Positions 30,293-39,849 of a DNA stretch of 64,000 bases are shown here, in pieces. The DNA is from Hoplostethus atlanticus (taxonomy: Eukaryota > Chordata > Actinopteri > Trachichthyiformes > Trachichthyidae). The notes under the pieces are model-generated. The model saw only the letters and a list, made by a program, of their open reading frames with translations, was not told where the DNA came from and made no database searches. The stretch is from NCBI GenBank assembly GCA_034670405.1, contig JAXDDX010000186.1, positions 496,001 to 560,000 on the forward strand, in the 5' to 3' direction. Position 1 is the first letter of the stretch. Each line of letters begins with the position of its first letter. The translations under genes and the position numbers were made by a program.

Positions 30293-30570
30293 GTCGCTGC
30301 ACTAGCGCCTCCTCTGGTCGGTCGGGCGCCTGTTCAGCGGGGAGGGGAACTCGGGGGGGATAACGTGTTCCTCTGCACATGATACGCCCTCCCGGTGAAA
30401 CTCCTCGCTCCTCGGGTGAAAAAAAGCGGCTGGCGACTCCACATGCATAGGAGGCGGCATGTCTACAACCTCCCCAGGCCGGCAGAGGGGGTGGAGGAGC
30501 GACCGGGACCGCTTAGGCAGGGGGAATTGGCAATGTCAAATTGGGGAGAAAAAGGGGAAAAATTCAGAAA
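30293..30570 (+). repeat. GC-rich dispersed fish repeat
   Basis: This contains ACTAGCGCCTCCTCTGGTCGG, GCGGCTGGCGACTCCACATG and AATTGGGGAGAAAAAGGGGA, landmarks of a GC-rich repeat common in bony fishes. GC content is far above its neighbours. It abuts the right end of Harbinger copy 2, which seems to have inserted at its edge. Confidence 0.55.
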
Positions 30571-30762
30571 AAAAAGAAATCATAAGAATAAACAGTAACA
30601 CAAATACAAGTTTATTATATGAAATATTATTGGGTTAGAAAATGTGATATACAAGGTAGCCAGGGTAGGCACTGCCTACCTAGACCATACGTCACTGGTG
30701 ATGTGGGCGTGGTGCTCCGTTCACTCTCCTGGCCCCTGTTTGCTGTCCAGCCTACTCACCTG

Positions 30763-30858
30763 GGGCCTCATTTATAAAGGTTGCTACGCACAAAAAAGTG
30801 GCGTTAACGGGGGTGAAATGTGCGTACGCATATACGCAAAGTTTTATAAATGAGGCCC
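30763..30858 (-). mobile_element. 96-bp minimal Harbinger MITE
   Basis: Complete GGGCCTCATTTATAAA and TTTATAAATGAGGCCC termini enclose only subterminal sequence (GTTGCTACGCAC, GGGGGTGAAATG, GCGTACGCATA). CTG flanks both sides (30760-30762, 30859-30861). Relative to the long copies it is inverted and lacks all internal DNA. It is one of the smallest possible mobile derivatives of this family. Confidence 0.85.
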
Positions 30859-30861
30859 CTG

Positions 30862-31169
30862 GTCCTTGCCGCACACCTGCTATCCATCAACCCATCAACT
30901 CTGCAGTATATGTATCCCGGTTCTTCAGTCACTCATCGCCAGATCGTTGTTTCAACGTTAGCTCACGTCTCCGGCCACTTGAATTGTGCATTCAAGTTAC
31001 ATTCTCTCGTGTGTATTTTTTGACTCATCGCTAACTTTATTTCCCTGTGCCTTAGGATCATCGCTTGCCTGCATACCTACCTGTTCATCTCCCTGCTTGC
31101 CATTCTGCTATCCAGTCTGCCAGTCACTAGTTTCCCAGCTAGCCATCAGCCACGCTCACATCCAGTCTC
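30862..31169. other. Unassigned sequence
   Basis: CT-rich stretch (31060-31150) with no recognisable gene. Confidence 0.4.
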
Positions 31170-31264
31170 GTAATGAAATCCAAGATGGCTGCGCGTCTGT
31201 GAATAAGCAGCGTGCACGCAAAGAATAGTTTGAGGCGTCTGTCAGCCATTTTGGATTTCATTAC
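31170..31264. repeat. 22-bp-arm inverted repeat (short foldback)
   Basis: GTAATGAAATCCAAGATGGCTG (31170-31191) pairs with 31243-31264 at 21 of 22 positions around a 51-base loop. It may be a tiny MITE; flanking duplications are not clear. Confidence 0.7.
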
Positions 31265-31457
31265 AATGGAAATGTTTGAGTATACCTGTCTTTAACAAAG
31301 TATAAAAGTTTATTTGTGCATAGGAGATGGAGCGCCACCCGCCGCCATGCAAGTAGACAAGTGAAGGATTATGGACATCTGTTTAGGTAAGTGAAATTCA
31401 ACGTATTGGTTTCGTTATTGGGCTCGCTGACTTGTGCGGTAAAAAGTCAATAGAGCA

Positions 31458-31520
31458 ATACAGGACCCTATGGGAGAGGTAAACAGCCATATGATGAAAG
31501 ACTCCCAAAGGGTCCTGTAT
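31458..31520. repeat. Hairpin with 19-bp arms
   Basis: ATACAGGACCCTATGGGAG (31458-31476) pairs with 31502-31520 at 18 of 19 positions around a 25-base loop. The length and loop would suit a small structured RNA, but there is no other support for transcription. Confidence 0.6.
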
Positions 31521-32100
31521 CAGGGCTAGCCTCGTTCCTGCCCCGCCACGCTCCACCAGCCTTCAGCTCCCCTTTTCCCTTCTGCCTTCGCCTGCTGGAC
31601 CTTTCACTTCATCCATCCTCATTCCCTGGAATCCCCTGACAATAAACCTCTGCGTTTGGGGTTCCGCCCTGTTGATCGTAACACATATATGAAACCTCAT
31701 ACGATAGCAAAAGGTTTATTAGGTGACACTTACAAAATTGTCCAGAGTCTCTACATCATCTAGTCTCCACCAGAGCTCGACAGATCCAATGTTAAACCTT
31801 CCTCCTAGCATACAGTTCACCGTTCTTATATACAGCAGGACAATCTTTTCTTCTTTTCCGAAAGTGTGGACCATACTAAGCACTGAGTCCATCATAATCT
31901 GTTGTCGCTTATTACTGTTAACTAATAAATGGCGCTTGCAGAACTGTTGTATAAAAGCAATATCACACAATTGCTTAAATATGTTTTACTATGATTCATG
32001 CCTATATACATTCATGCAGATCACCTAATAACAAATAAATCCCTTACAAAAGATTAACCAATTAACATAACTTAAAACATAGTCTTCTCGCTCCACTTCC
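31521..32100. other. Unassigned sequence
   Basis: A region ending CAATAAACCTCTGCGTTTGGG (31650-31670) resembles the polyadenylation end of a retroelement. 31680-32100 is AT-rich without a recognisable frame. Confidence 0.35.
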
Positions 32101-32340
32101 AACACTTTGCATATCCTGGCTAGAAGTTACCAATGAAATGGTATAACTTCTTCAACCTGACTGAATAACAGATAGTTTTGCTTAGGACAAGGGTTTTGAT
32201 TGAAATTCAACTGTGACACCAACCCAGGATAAAGACACATTGGAGCTATTGGATATCAACGGGAGATTGCGTAGTCATACACAGAGGAGCTATGCCAGTC
32301 AGGAGATAGTAAAATACTGCATAGAGCAGTGGTCCTCAAA
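32100..32340. repeat. Dispersed repeat shared with 14560-15290
   Basis: Same blocks as at 14605-15265 with small deletions, in the same orientation. Unclassified. Confidence 0.5.
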
Positions 32341-32535
32341 TCCGGGCCTCGGAGTCCAGAGTACTGCTGGTTTTCTATTCTGCCAGGTAGTTTCCATTCT
32401 AGCTGTCTAGTCAGGGATTGATTAAGATCTGGGATGCCAGGTGAATGCAGTAAACTTCCTGGTAGGAGAGAAAACCAGCAGCACTCTGGACCCCGAGACC
32501 TGGATTTGAGGAACTCTGGCATAGTGCATTAAAAA

Positions 32536-32834
32536 AGAAAGAATGCATACTTTATTGATCCCCAGAGGGGAAATTCTTTTTTTTCGCACACCCCTGACTA
32601 GATACACACAACATATCACCCCACACACATGCACATGCAATTCTGGTCAGAGCGCAGGCATCAGCCGCAGAACAGCGCACCTTGCTCAAGGGCACTATCA
32701 CAGCTGTGATACCAGCCATTTTTCAGTCACCAGCTCACAGCTGGAATACACCCTTCTGGTGGTGCCGGGGATCTAACGAGAGACCCTCTGGTGATGGGTT
32801 GGTCTCTCTAACCACTAGGCCAACCTGCCGCCCC
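32536..32834 (-). mobile_element. tRNA-derived SINE with L2-type tail
   Basis: On the minus strand the head reads GGGGCGGCAGGTTGGCCTAG with an A box (TGGCCTAGTGGTTAGAGAGA) and a decayed B box (CTCGTTAGATCCCC). The tail ends CCCCTCTGGGGATCAATAAAG. This tail is shared with L2-type LINEs, which supply its retroposition machinery. Confidence 0.8.
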
Positions 32835-32839
32835 AAGCA

Positions 32840-32944
32840 CATGCCAGTTCCATCTCAGACTTAGTGACCCGAGCTGATACTATTCTTATCATTGGTGATT
32901 TCAACATTCACCTAAATCCTCTCAGTAAGGCCTTCTTAGATCAG
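32840..32944 (+). pseudogene. LINE endonuclease fragment (GDFNIH box)
   Basis: The frame reads SDLVTRADTILIIGDFNIHL and stops resembling LINE sequence after NPLSKAFLD, where gag-like sequence begins in the same frame. GDFN is the metal-binding motif of LINE endonucleases. Confidence 0.55.
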
Positions 32945-32949
32945 TGTCA

Positions 32950-33444
32950 AGTTATCAAGTTTTCTGGCTCCAGCATGGAAACTGGTTTGACAGCTACCCT
33001 GGCCATCAAACAGGGTAGACAAGAGCTGCCGCAACAATATTATCATCGCTTGAGTAAGGCCTACTTTGGTTTCAGAAATGAACATGAACACAAACGTGGA
33101 AGAGGACTCGAACTTCAAATCCTTGTTCGTACAAAACCTCCACCCAACCACCAGTCACCATCTTGGGGTGTCAGCTTGCCCTCAAACTTTGTCAAGCCAA
33201 CAACTATGAGAGCGAATTGGCTCTCAAAGGCTTCACTAAACAAATAACTGCTTCGGGCAAGAACCCTGAACCACAGCCATCTTTACAACCGAAAAGTAAG
33301 CCAAACGGCCCTATGTGTCCTAAGCCCAATAACTCCCACAACAAGAGCTATAATCGCAACCCAAACCAATGGCAAGGCCAACAATATTGTAACAACTATC
33401 AGGGAGAACATCAATATATGTCTAAAACTGTCTCTTGTCCGTGA
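32950..33444 (+). pseudogene. LTR retroelement gag fragment
   Basis: This is an old endogenous copy. Segments typical of fish retroviral/gypsy-like capsid are readable in two frames: TLAIKQGRQELPQQYYHRLS and AYFGFRNE, then a second frame with an LHPTTSHHLG-like stretch, ending in a Pro/Asn/Gln-rich nucleocapsid-like region. At least one frameshift (near 33100) separates them. Protease and integrase pieces follow at 34440-34940; no RT is seen between. Non-functional. Confidence 0.5.
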
Positions 33445-34430
33445 CAACCATGCCGGTAGACCATCTAAGCCTATCGGTTCAGCAGATGAGACACGGAGGA
33501 CAGGGAATATCGCAATTGTTACGGACATGCCATTCCCCTTGGAGGATATTTGTATAGTTTATCCCCAATTATGTTTCTGTATGTTTTGGTTTGGGTTCCC
33601 ATTTTCTTTGGTGATGTCATCATAAATAAAGGCTTGCCTGGGATGCATGGGGGGGAAATGTTTATGGGGGTTCAAGGAAGTCTGTGACCCGGAAGGGGTG
33701 AGGTCACAGGGTCAGGTCAGGGTTTAAAGGAAGATGGCGCCTGTTGAACTGGGTCTCTCTGAAACCGCCAACACGCGCACACACTAGGACTGACCAGCGA
33801 GAGAACCACTGAGAATCCTTCAAACAAATGGTATTTGATGATTGACACTTTTAAAACATATAAAAACTGAACTCCTGAACCGACGAGGTTCCACGATCAT
33901 GCCGGGGCTGGCCGTGTCGAGGACGCAACGACGGAGCTGGTTCCAGGTGGAGGGACACGGGGCCAAAACCATCACCTGCCAACCAGTAGGACAGTAAACA
34001 TTTATTTCCCCTATTGTATTCCCAGGCAAGCTGGGTGTTTTCTAAAGGGTGCACTCCGGGGGTCTGATAAACAGAGGATAAACCATCACTCCTAGACTTT
34101 ATTATTATTATTTACATACTTTTACGTTAACATTATTATAAGATAGCGGTCTCGGCTTGCGGGACCTCTGGACCCTAGGGTGGCCGTGACACAATCCCCA
34201 AAGTCAAACAGGCGATGTCAGAAACCGGTTGGAAAAACCTAGCCTCAGTGAAGAACACATCCAGGCTCTGACAGATAAAAGAGTGTGAAAGGGGACTCCT
34301 TTTCATGACTAGGCATGGACAAGGTGCCTACGATCCGTCCTCTCAGTAGAGTCAAAGGACTGGAAGATTCACTAGGCACACCCACTCAGTAAACTAAGGT
34401 AACACCCCAAAACTGACCCAAGATTCTCAG
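33445..34430. other. Non-coding part of the LTR element, possible LTR
   Basis: TGTTTATGGGGG near 33659 and GCCGTGACA near 34184 could mark a TG...CA long terminal repeat with an AATAAAGG signal at 33627-33634, but no matching flanking duplication is seen. The region contains only short chance frames. Confidence 0.3.
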
Positions 34431-34439
34431 CACCTAAGC

Positions 34440-34676
34440 CAATCCCTTAAAACCCCTCTGTGTTCGGACACAGATGTGGTGATTGAAGAGAATCCCCTAC
34501 TGCACCTTACCATTGGTCCAATGAAGCTGGGACACCCAGTCTATGTGTCGTCTCTTGAAACAGTTCCTCTCCTCATTGGAAAGGACTTGCTCAATCGTTT
34601 TGAGCCTTTGATAGACTTCAAAAGGCTTAAGATCTGGGCTCAGGTCCGAGAAGCATTATCTCTTTCCCGTGGTTAG
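34440..34676 (+). pseudogene. Retroelement protease-like fragment
   Basis: The frame reads LHLTIGPMKLGHPVYVSSL followed by ETVPLLIGKDLLNRFEPLID, the C-terminal half of a retropepsin-like domain in which hydrophobic residues and a GxDLL motif are conserved. The catalytic DTG/DSG half is not in this frame. It ends at a stop (34674-34676). Confidence 0.5.
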
Positions 34677-34709
34677 ACCTGCCTACATGCCCATCTGAGA
34701 TCCACGTTC

Positions 34710-34940
34710 CAGAAACACCTAGACACAACAGCTGAGGGTAGAAAGTCATACCATGACCAAAAGTCTTCCCAAGATGGGTTCCAAGTGGGGACAAGGTGTG
34801 GTATTACATCCTTGTTCAACCTGTAACCACAAAAGAGCTCTTAGTGGTATCTCCTGGAAGTGCCTCCCTCATTGGGCAGGACCCCATGTGAGTGTAGATA
34901 AGCTTTCTCCTGTAGCCTAGAGGATCAGGATTGCCAAAGG
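34710..34940 (+). pseudogene. Retroelement integrase C-terminal fragment
   Basis: Alternating frames show TTAEGRKSYHDQKSSQDGFQ, then HWAGPHVSVDKLSPVA, the small beta-barrel end of gypsy/retroviral integrases. Several frameshifts; non-functional. It is probably the same insertion as the gag and protease pieces. Confidence 0.5.
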
Positions 34941-35169
34941 GGATGAATTTTCAAATGGATCCACCTAAATCAGATTAACCAGGACAACCAGGTTCCAACC
35001 AGGACAACCAGTCAAATCTGAGTGAAACGCCCACTAAGTGCACTAAAAGTTGCCCCAAACCAAATTTTAACAAGTAACTGTTATTGTTGTGCTGTTGTGC
35101 TATTGCTGTTATTGTGTTATTGTTGCAGTTGTTTGAGATAAGAGGACTACATTGGTTGAATCAAATTAT

Positions 35170-35985
35170 CTGTACAATTATAGAATCAGAATTAGAAAGA
35201 GTTTTATTGTATGTTTTCACATACAAGGAATTTGACTTGGTGTTTGGTGCATAACAATAAACATAGCAAGAGAAGAATAAAAACAAAACAAGAATAAAAG
35301 CAAGTACTGTAAAAGGCAAAGGTCAAGAATACAATATAAAATAGAGAAATTCACACTAGAATATATGAAAAGATAAGGTAAGAAAATAATAATAACAATA
35401 AAATAAAAGGAATATGTGCCATATATATGTGCAAGGATATGTGTGTTTTTGGGGTCCAGTTTAGTGGGGGACCCAGGCCTTGTTGATTAGTCCGGTTGCA
35501 GATGGGAAGAAACTGTTCTTGTGGCGTGAGGTTTTGGTCTTGATGGACCGCAGCCTCCTGCCAGAGGGGAGTGACTGTTTGTGTCCAGGGGGATCGGCTA
35601 CACATGACAGATTGCAACCAATAACCTTCTCAGCAGAGCGAATGACATGCTGCAGTCTGCCCTTATCCTTGGCAATGGCAGCAGCGTACCAGATGGTGAT
35701 GGAGGAGGTGAGGATGGACTCAATGATGGCGGTGTAGAAGTGCACCATCATTGACTTTGGCAGGTTGAACTTCTTCAGCTGCTGCAGGAAGTACATCCTC
35801 TGCTGTACTTTTTAGTGTTGGAGCTGATGTTCAGCTCCTACTTGAGGTCCTGGGTGATGATGGTACCCAGGAAGCGGAATGACTCCACAGTTTCGACTGG
35901 GGAGTCACACAGGGTTATGGGGGTGAGTGGGGCCAGGTTTTTCCTGTAATCCACAACTATCTCCACTGTCTTTAGAGCATTGAGC
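35170..35985 (-). pseudogene. L2/CR1-type LINE ORF2 C-terminal fragment and 3' end
   Basis: The minus-strand frame (35461-35796) reads YFLQQLKKFNLPKSMMVHFY and IESILTSSITIWYAAA, ending with PSGRRLRSIKTKTSRHKNSF. A second frame upstream (to 35985) holds LGAL/VEIVVDYRKN-like RT palm sequence. The 3' end toward 35170 has the LINE-tail pattern. It is the same broad type as 60442-62196 but a different family. Confidence 0.7.
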
Positions 35986-36044
35986 TCCAAGTTGTTCTGA
36001 CCGCACCAGGTCAGAAGGTCGATCTCCCACCCAGTGGCAGACTC

Positions 36045-36428
36045 AGGCTATTTGAAGGGCAGGGGCGAAAAACTAAAAAGGGCACCTACATGGGGCCCCA
36101 CCAGCACGCAAAAGCTATGATGCATCATGTATGATGAAATAGTCTTCATCCTTGATTAAGATTAACATTATGTTATTAGGCGATCCAGATTAAAAGTATA
36201 ACCACACCTCTATGATAAAAACACACAGGGAACTATAAGCCTTTAAAATGTTTGAATGTAAGCAGGGTTTGAGAGGTAAATTCAAAATCTTATGAAAGTA
36301 TTTGGCGGCACCCCTAGACGTCGTTATGGCACCCACTTTGGGAAAGCCTGCCCTAGAGGGCACATTGTAGGGGAGACTGTAGGGCACTGCATCTCATTTT
36401 CTTCACTGGGATTTTTTTCTCTCCATTG
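36045..36428 (+). repeat. Degenerate GGGCAC-rich array, left part
   Basis: Loosely repeated phrases such as AGAGGGCACATT, GTAGGGCACTGCATCTCATTTTCTTCACTGG recur. The array continues after the hAT nest (38321-38351) and the solo LTR (38838 onward). Confidence 0.5.
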
Positions 36429-36541
36429 TAGTGATGGGAAGACCGACTCTTTTAACTAACTCGATTCTTTCGAGCCATCCGATAGAAGTGCATTGATTTT
36501 GAATCGATTCATTATGATTCACCAACAAAAACATACCATCC

Positions 36542-36612
36542 CATGTGAGGTTCAAACCTACAATCCACAGCATGAGAGTCTTATGCTCTACTAACTGAGC
36601 TATACTAGTAAT
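36542..36612 (-). pseudogene. Decayed tRNA-like sequence
   Basis: On the minus strand ATAGCTCAGTTAGTAGAGCA (A box) and GGTTTGAACCTCA (B box) are spaced like a tRNA, but the acceptor and anticodon stems do not pair. It is a relative of 22914-22985. Confidence 0.4.
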
Positions 36613-37126
36613 GGAATCACATGAGTGCCACCCCTTTCAAACCAGATGTGTAACCAACTGTAAAACACCAACTAAACTGCAGGTTAATGACAATAATAAT
36701 ATTTATAGTATTTACACAGAGTATTGCTATTGATTTCATTTTATTTCGTGTGCTCTTGACTTTCTTTTTCTAATAGAGACAGTTTTGTTGACCAATGTTA
36801 AATGGCTTATAGTTTACCCAATTACCAGTTAATTTATTAAACAACATCTTAAACAACAAAAACTATTGTCAATGTGCGCAGAATAGATCACTACATTATT
36901 ACATTGGCCTTTTTCACGATCCAATATGGGTCCTTGATCCGGCGGGTACGCGGAAGTAGTCTCTCGTTCATCAGATGTGAACCGCTCGGACATCTCGGAC
37001 ATCTGCTCTCTCGGTTCGCGAGATGTCCGATGTCCGAGAGAGTCCGAGAAGTCCGATAGAGACTGAACGGTTCGCGAGCCGCTCAGTCTCTCTCGTTCAT
37101 CTGCTCTCTCGTTCGCGAGCCACTCA

Positions 37127-37904
37127 GGCCGTGGTTACACCTGTCTTTTCAATGCGATCTCGGTCATCCGATCACGCCAGGCTGCATGAAGTGACAGGTG
37201 TAGACGCACAGAGGTCGCTTTGTGCTCGCATTGTGTTTGGATCAGCCAGGCCACCTCGTGAGGTGGACGAGCTCGCTTTGTGTTCGGAACTCTGAATAGT
37301 CTAGACGCAATCAGGCACCTCAAAACGCATACAGCGGGGACACGTCATCAAATCACGCCCATTTCCCTCCAGCCACGCGCTTACGCACAGACACGGGGGC
37401 GCGGAGGTGAGTGTGCTGGCGACACAGACGGGGCTGTAGCTGTTCACAGATGTGATCAAACGTATGCTTTCGCGTACGAAAGTTCAGCAACCAGTCTGTA
37501 TCAGTAAATGTTTGAAGGACGATGTTTTCCCACCAGTGCTGGCTGCGTTCTCGGACCCACATGCTTCTCTCCACAGATGTCGTTGCACCAAGAACCACAA
37601 TGAATGAGCACATTGCGCGCCGCTGCTGTTGTCTCCTCAATAGCAAATGCCTTGTACGGGCCCTACCGCGACTACACACAATTCTTAACATAAAGTAAAG
37701 GAGCATAATCTCCCGCACACCCAGCACCATTTTCAGGGATTGTTGTTATGGTTATTTAAATACTGCGCGGGAACCGGAAATCCGAACACATATCTGGCCA
37801 AAGAGCTCGCATTTAACTGTCAAGTGTAGACGCACCACTTGTGTGTTCCGATTAGCAGATTCCGATTACCGAGATCGCATGAAACGACAGGTGTAACCAC
37901 GGCC
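37127..37904 (-). mobile_element. PIF/Harbinger element nested in the hAT
   Basis: The termini GGCCGTGGTTACACCTGTC are inverted at both ends over about 35 bases. TCA flanks both sides (37124-37126, 37905-37907), a 3-bp duplication. The interior codes a HARBI1-like N-terminal fragment. It differs from the GGGCCTCATT family. Confidence 0.75.
37353..37730 (-). pseudogene. HARBI1-like transposase N-terminal fragment
   Basis: The frame contains WVRERSQHWWENIVLQTF, DTDWLLNFRTRKHTFDHICE and RAPVSVRKRVA. These are the aromatic-rich N-terminal helices of PIF/Harbinger transposases, just before the catalytic core. The first ~50 codons are Arg/Cys-rich and not recognisable. The DDE region is deleted: the frame ends near the TIR. 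Confidence 0.65.
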
Positions 37905-38351
37905 TCAGTCTCTCTCGTTCGCGAGCCGCTCAGTCTCTCTCGTTCATCTGCTCTCTCGTTCGCAAGCCGCTCAGTCGGATCAGCGGTTCTCGTCCGGTGA
38001 ACGAAAGAGACTACTTCCGCTTACCCGCCGGATCAAGGAGCCATATTGGATTATGAAAAAGGCTAATGTAATAATGTAGTGATCTATTACATTCTATATA
38101 CATTGACAACCGTTTTTGTAATGTTTAAGATGTTGTTTGATAAATTAACTGGTGATTGTTTAAATAAATTAACTGGTGATTTTTTTAATAAATTATTTTT
38201 TTTCTGGCGCTGCTATAACCGCTGCTGAATCGATTCAGTCGCGTGTGCGAGTCGAATCAACTCACTCACTTAACTGATTCGGTTCTTTTGAACGATTCGT
38301 TCGCGAATCAGCCATCACTACTCCATTGCAAGGGCACTTCATCGTGTTTTC

Positions 38352-38837
38352 TGTTATGACCCTGAGTCATATGTAAGTGTGATTGTGTCCTCTGTTGTGC
38401 TGTTTTCCCTCCCTGCCTGAGGGCAGTGCTGTTATGTTTTGTTTGTATGTTGAGTTTCAGGTGGCGGCTGGTGATTGGCCGGGAGACTGATGGCGCCCAC
38501 TTTAAAATGACACCTGCCCAATGCCAGTTGGACTCTCTCTCTCTCTCTCGACTCCCAACCAGACCATGCGGTGTTGTGTGTGTGGATAGTGTTAGTAGTG
38601 TTAGTAGTGTGAAGTTAGCTTTCGGATCTCTGTGCATATTGTAGTTTGTATTGTAAGTATTGTAGTAAGTATTGTAGTAAGTATTTTCTCTAAAAGCAGT
38701 CCTGGTAGCGGTAAGGGTAAGAAGCTGTTTTCTTTGATATTTATTCTCATGTTTATCATAAATAGGTATCCTTGGGAGTGGGGAAAAAGGGAGTCACTTT
38801 ATGTTATGCTCAGATTACTCCTAGGCCGGGCATAACA
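38352..38837 (+). mobile_element. Solo LTR
   Basis: The 486-bp segment begins TGTTATGACC and ends GGGCATAACA (inverted 7-bp tips). TTTC flanks both sides (38348-38351, 38838-38841). Joining the flanks restores the GTTTTCTCACTTGGA phrase of the surrounding array. A (TC)7 tract lies at 38536-38549. There are no internal genes, so LTR-LTR recombination probably removed them. Confidence 0.7.
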
Positions 38838-39455
38838 TTTCTCACTTGGAAGAGCATCTTATTTTTCATCAGAAAGGCACCTGTAGGGAACCACATCACA
38901 TTTTCTCCACTGGAGGGGCATCCATTACGAAACTTCCCCACATTCTCACGCATGTAGGGACACCCTTTACAGCACTGCATCACATTTTATCCACTGGAGG
39001 GGCACTTCTCCATTAGAGGAGCACCACTTCATCATGTTTTCTCACCTGTAGGAGTACCCTATACAGCACTGCATCCCATTTTCTCTACTGGAAAGGGCAC
39101 CCTTTGGGACACTGTCATGTAGGGGCAACATAGAGGGCACTTCATAACAGCACCCTTTTCCATTGGAAGGGCACCCATAGGGAATGTCAAGTTTAGACCA
39201 TTTTAAGGGCACCTTATAGGGCACTGCATCACGTTTTCTCCACTAGAAGGCATTAAGACACGTTATCAAATTTTCTTGCTCTAGGGGGCACATCATCATA
39301 ATTTATTGCATGAAGTGGCACCCTAGAGGGCACTCAATCATTTTTTTCCCATGTGAAGGGCAGCCAATAGGGCACTTCCTCTCGTTTTCGCCACTCTAGA
39401 GATCACTTTAGCGACGCTTTTTCAACCATGGGGGCACCGGTGGGGGCACCAGTGT
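38838..39455 (+). repeat. Degenerate GGGCAC-rich array, main part
   Basis: Roughly 40-60-base units of the form AGGGCAC(C/T)...CACTGCATCACATTTTCTCCACTGGA recur with many changes, about ten times. It is very old compared with the minisatellite at 2690. Function unknown. Confidence 0.65.
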
Positions 39456-39475
39456 TCCCACCTGTAGGCGGACTC

Positions 39476-39843
39476 TTACTCACCAGAGATGAGCCCAATG
39501 AGGGTGGTGTTGTCCACGAACTTCAGGAGCTTGATGGACTGATGACTGGAGGTACAGCTGTTGGTATACAGGGAGAAGAGTAGAGGGGAAAGAACGCAGC
39601 CTTGAGGGGAACCCGTGCTGATGGTCCGGGAGTGGGAGATGTGTTTCCCCAGCTTCACATGCTGGACAGGAAGTCTGTGATCCACCTGCAGGTGGAGTCA
39701 GGCACGTGCAACTGGGAGAGCTTGTCCTGCAGCTGCAGTAAGTAAGTGTGTGAAGACCACATGGTCTGGCGATACCACTGGACGACAACCAGTTGTGTTT
39801 CTTTTTGTTTTCTCAACCAAAAGGCTTGGTCTTCACCTGACAA
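39476..39843 (-). pseudogene. LINE reverse transcriptase fragment
   Basis: Two frames carry RT motifs: [20 protein letters not shown] followed by LLKFVDNTTLIGL (degenerate FADD box), and CRWITDFLSSM with a preceding frame rich in Gln/Leu. It is an L2/CR1-type palm domain on the minus strand, frameshifted. Confidence 0.75.
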
Positions 39844-39849
39844 TATTTT

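Larger units (their letters stand above)
36815..38185. repeat. Large inverted repeat (foldback) inside the hAT nest
   Basis: The left arm (about 36815-36975) and right arm (about 38020-38185) are inverted matches, sharing TAGATCACTACATTATTACAT and CCTTGATCCGGCGGGTA. Inward of the arms, CTCTCTCGTTCGCGAGCC-type repeats occur on both sides (36985-37125, 37910-37985). Confidence 0.8.
36429..38320. mobile_element. hAT transposon with 8-bp target duplication (outer shell of a nest)
   Basis: It starts TAGTGATGGGAAGACCGAC and ends GCGAATCAGCCATCACTA. CTCCATTG flanks both ends (36421-36428, 38321-38328), a perfect 8-bp duplication. The ends carry CGATTC/GAATCG subterminal repeats. The interior contains a decayed tRNA-like stretch (36542-36612), a large inverted repeat and a nested Harbinger. 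No hAT transposase remains. Confidence 0.85.

Noticed and set aside
33659..34192. Second solo LTR
   Set aside because: Possible TG...CA ends but no flanking duplication or matched partner; kept only as a possibility.
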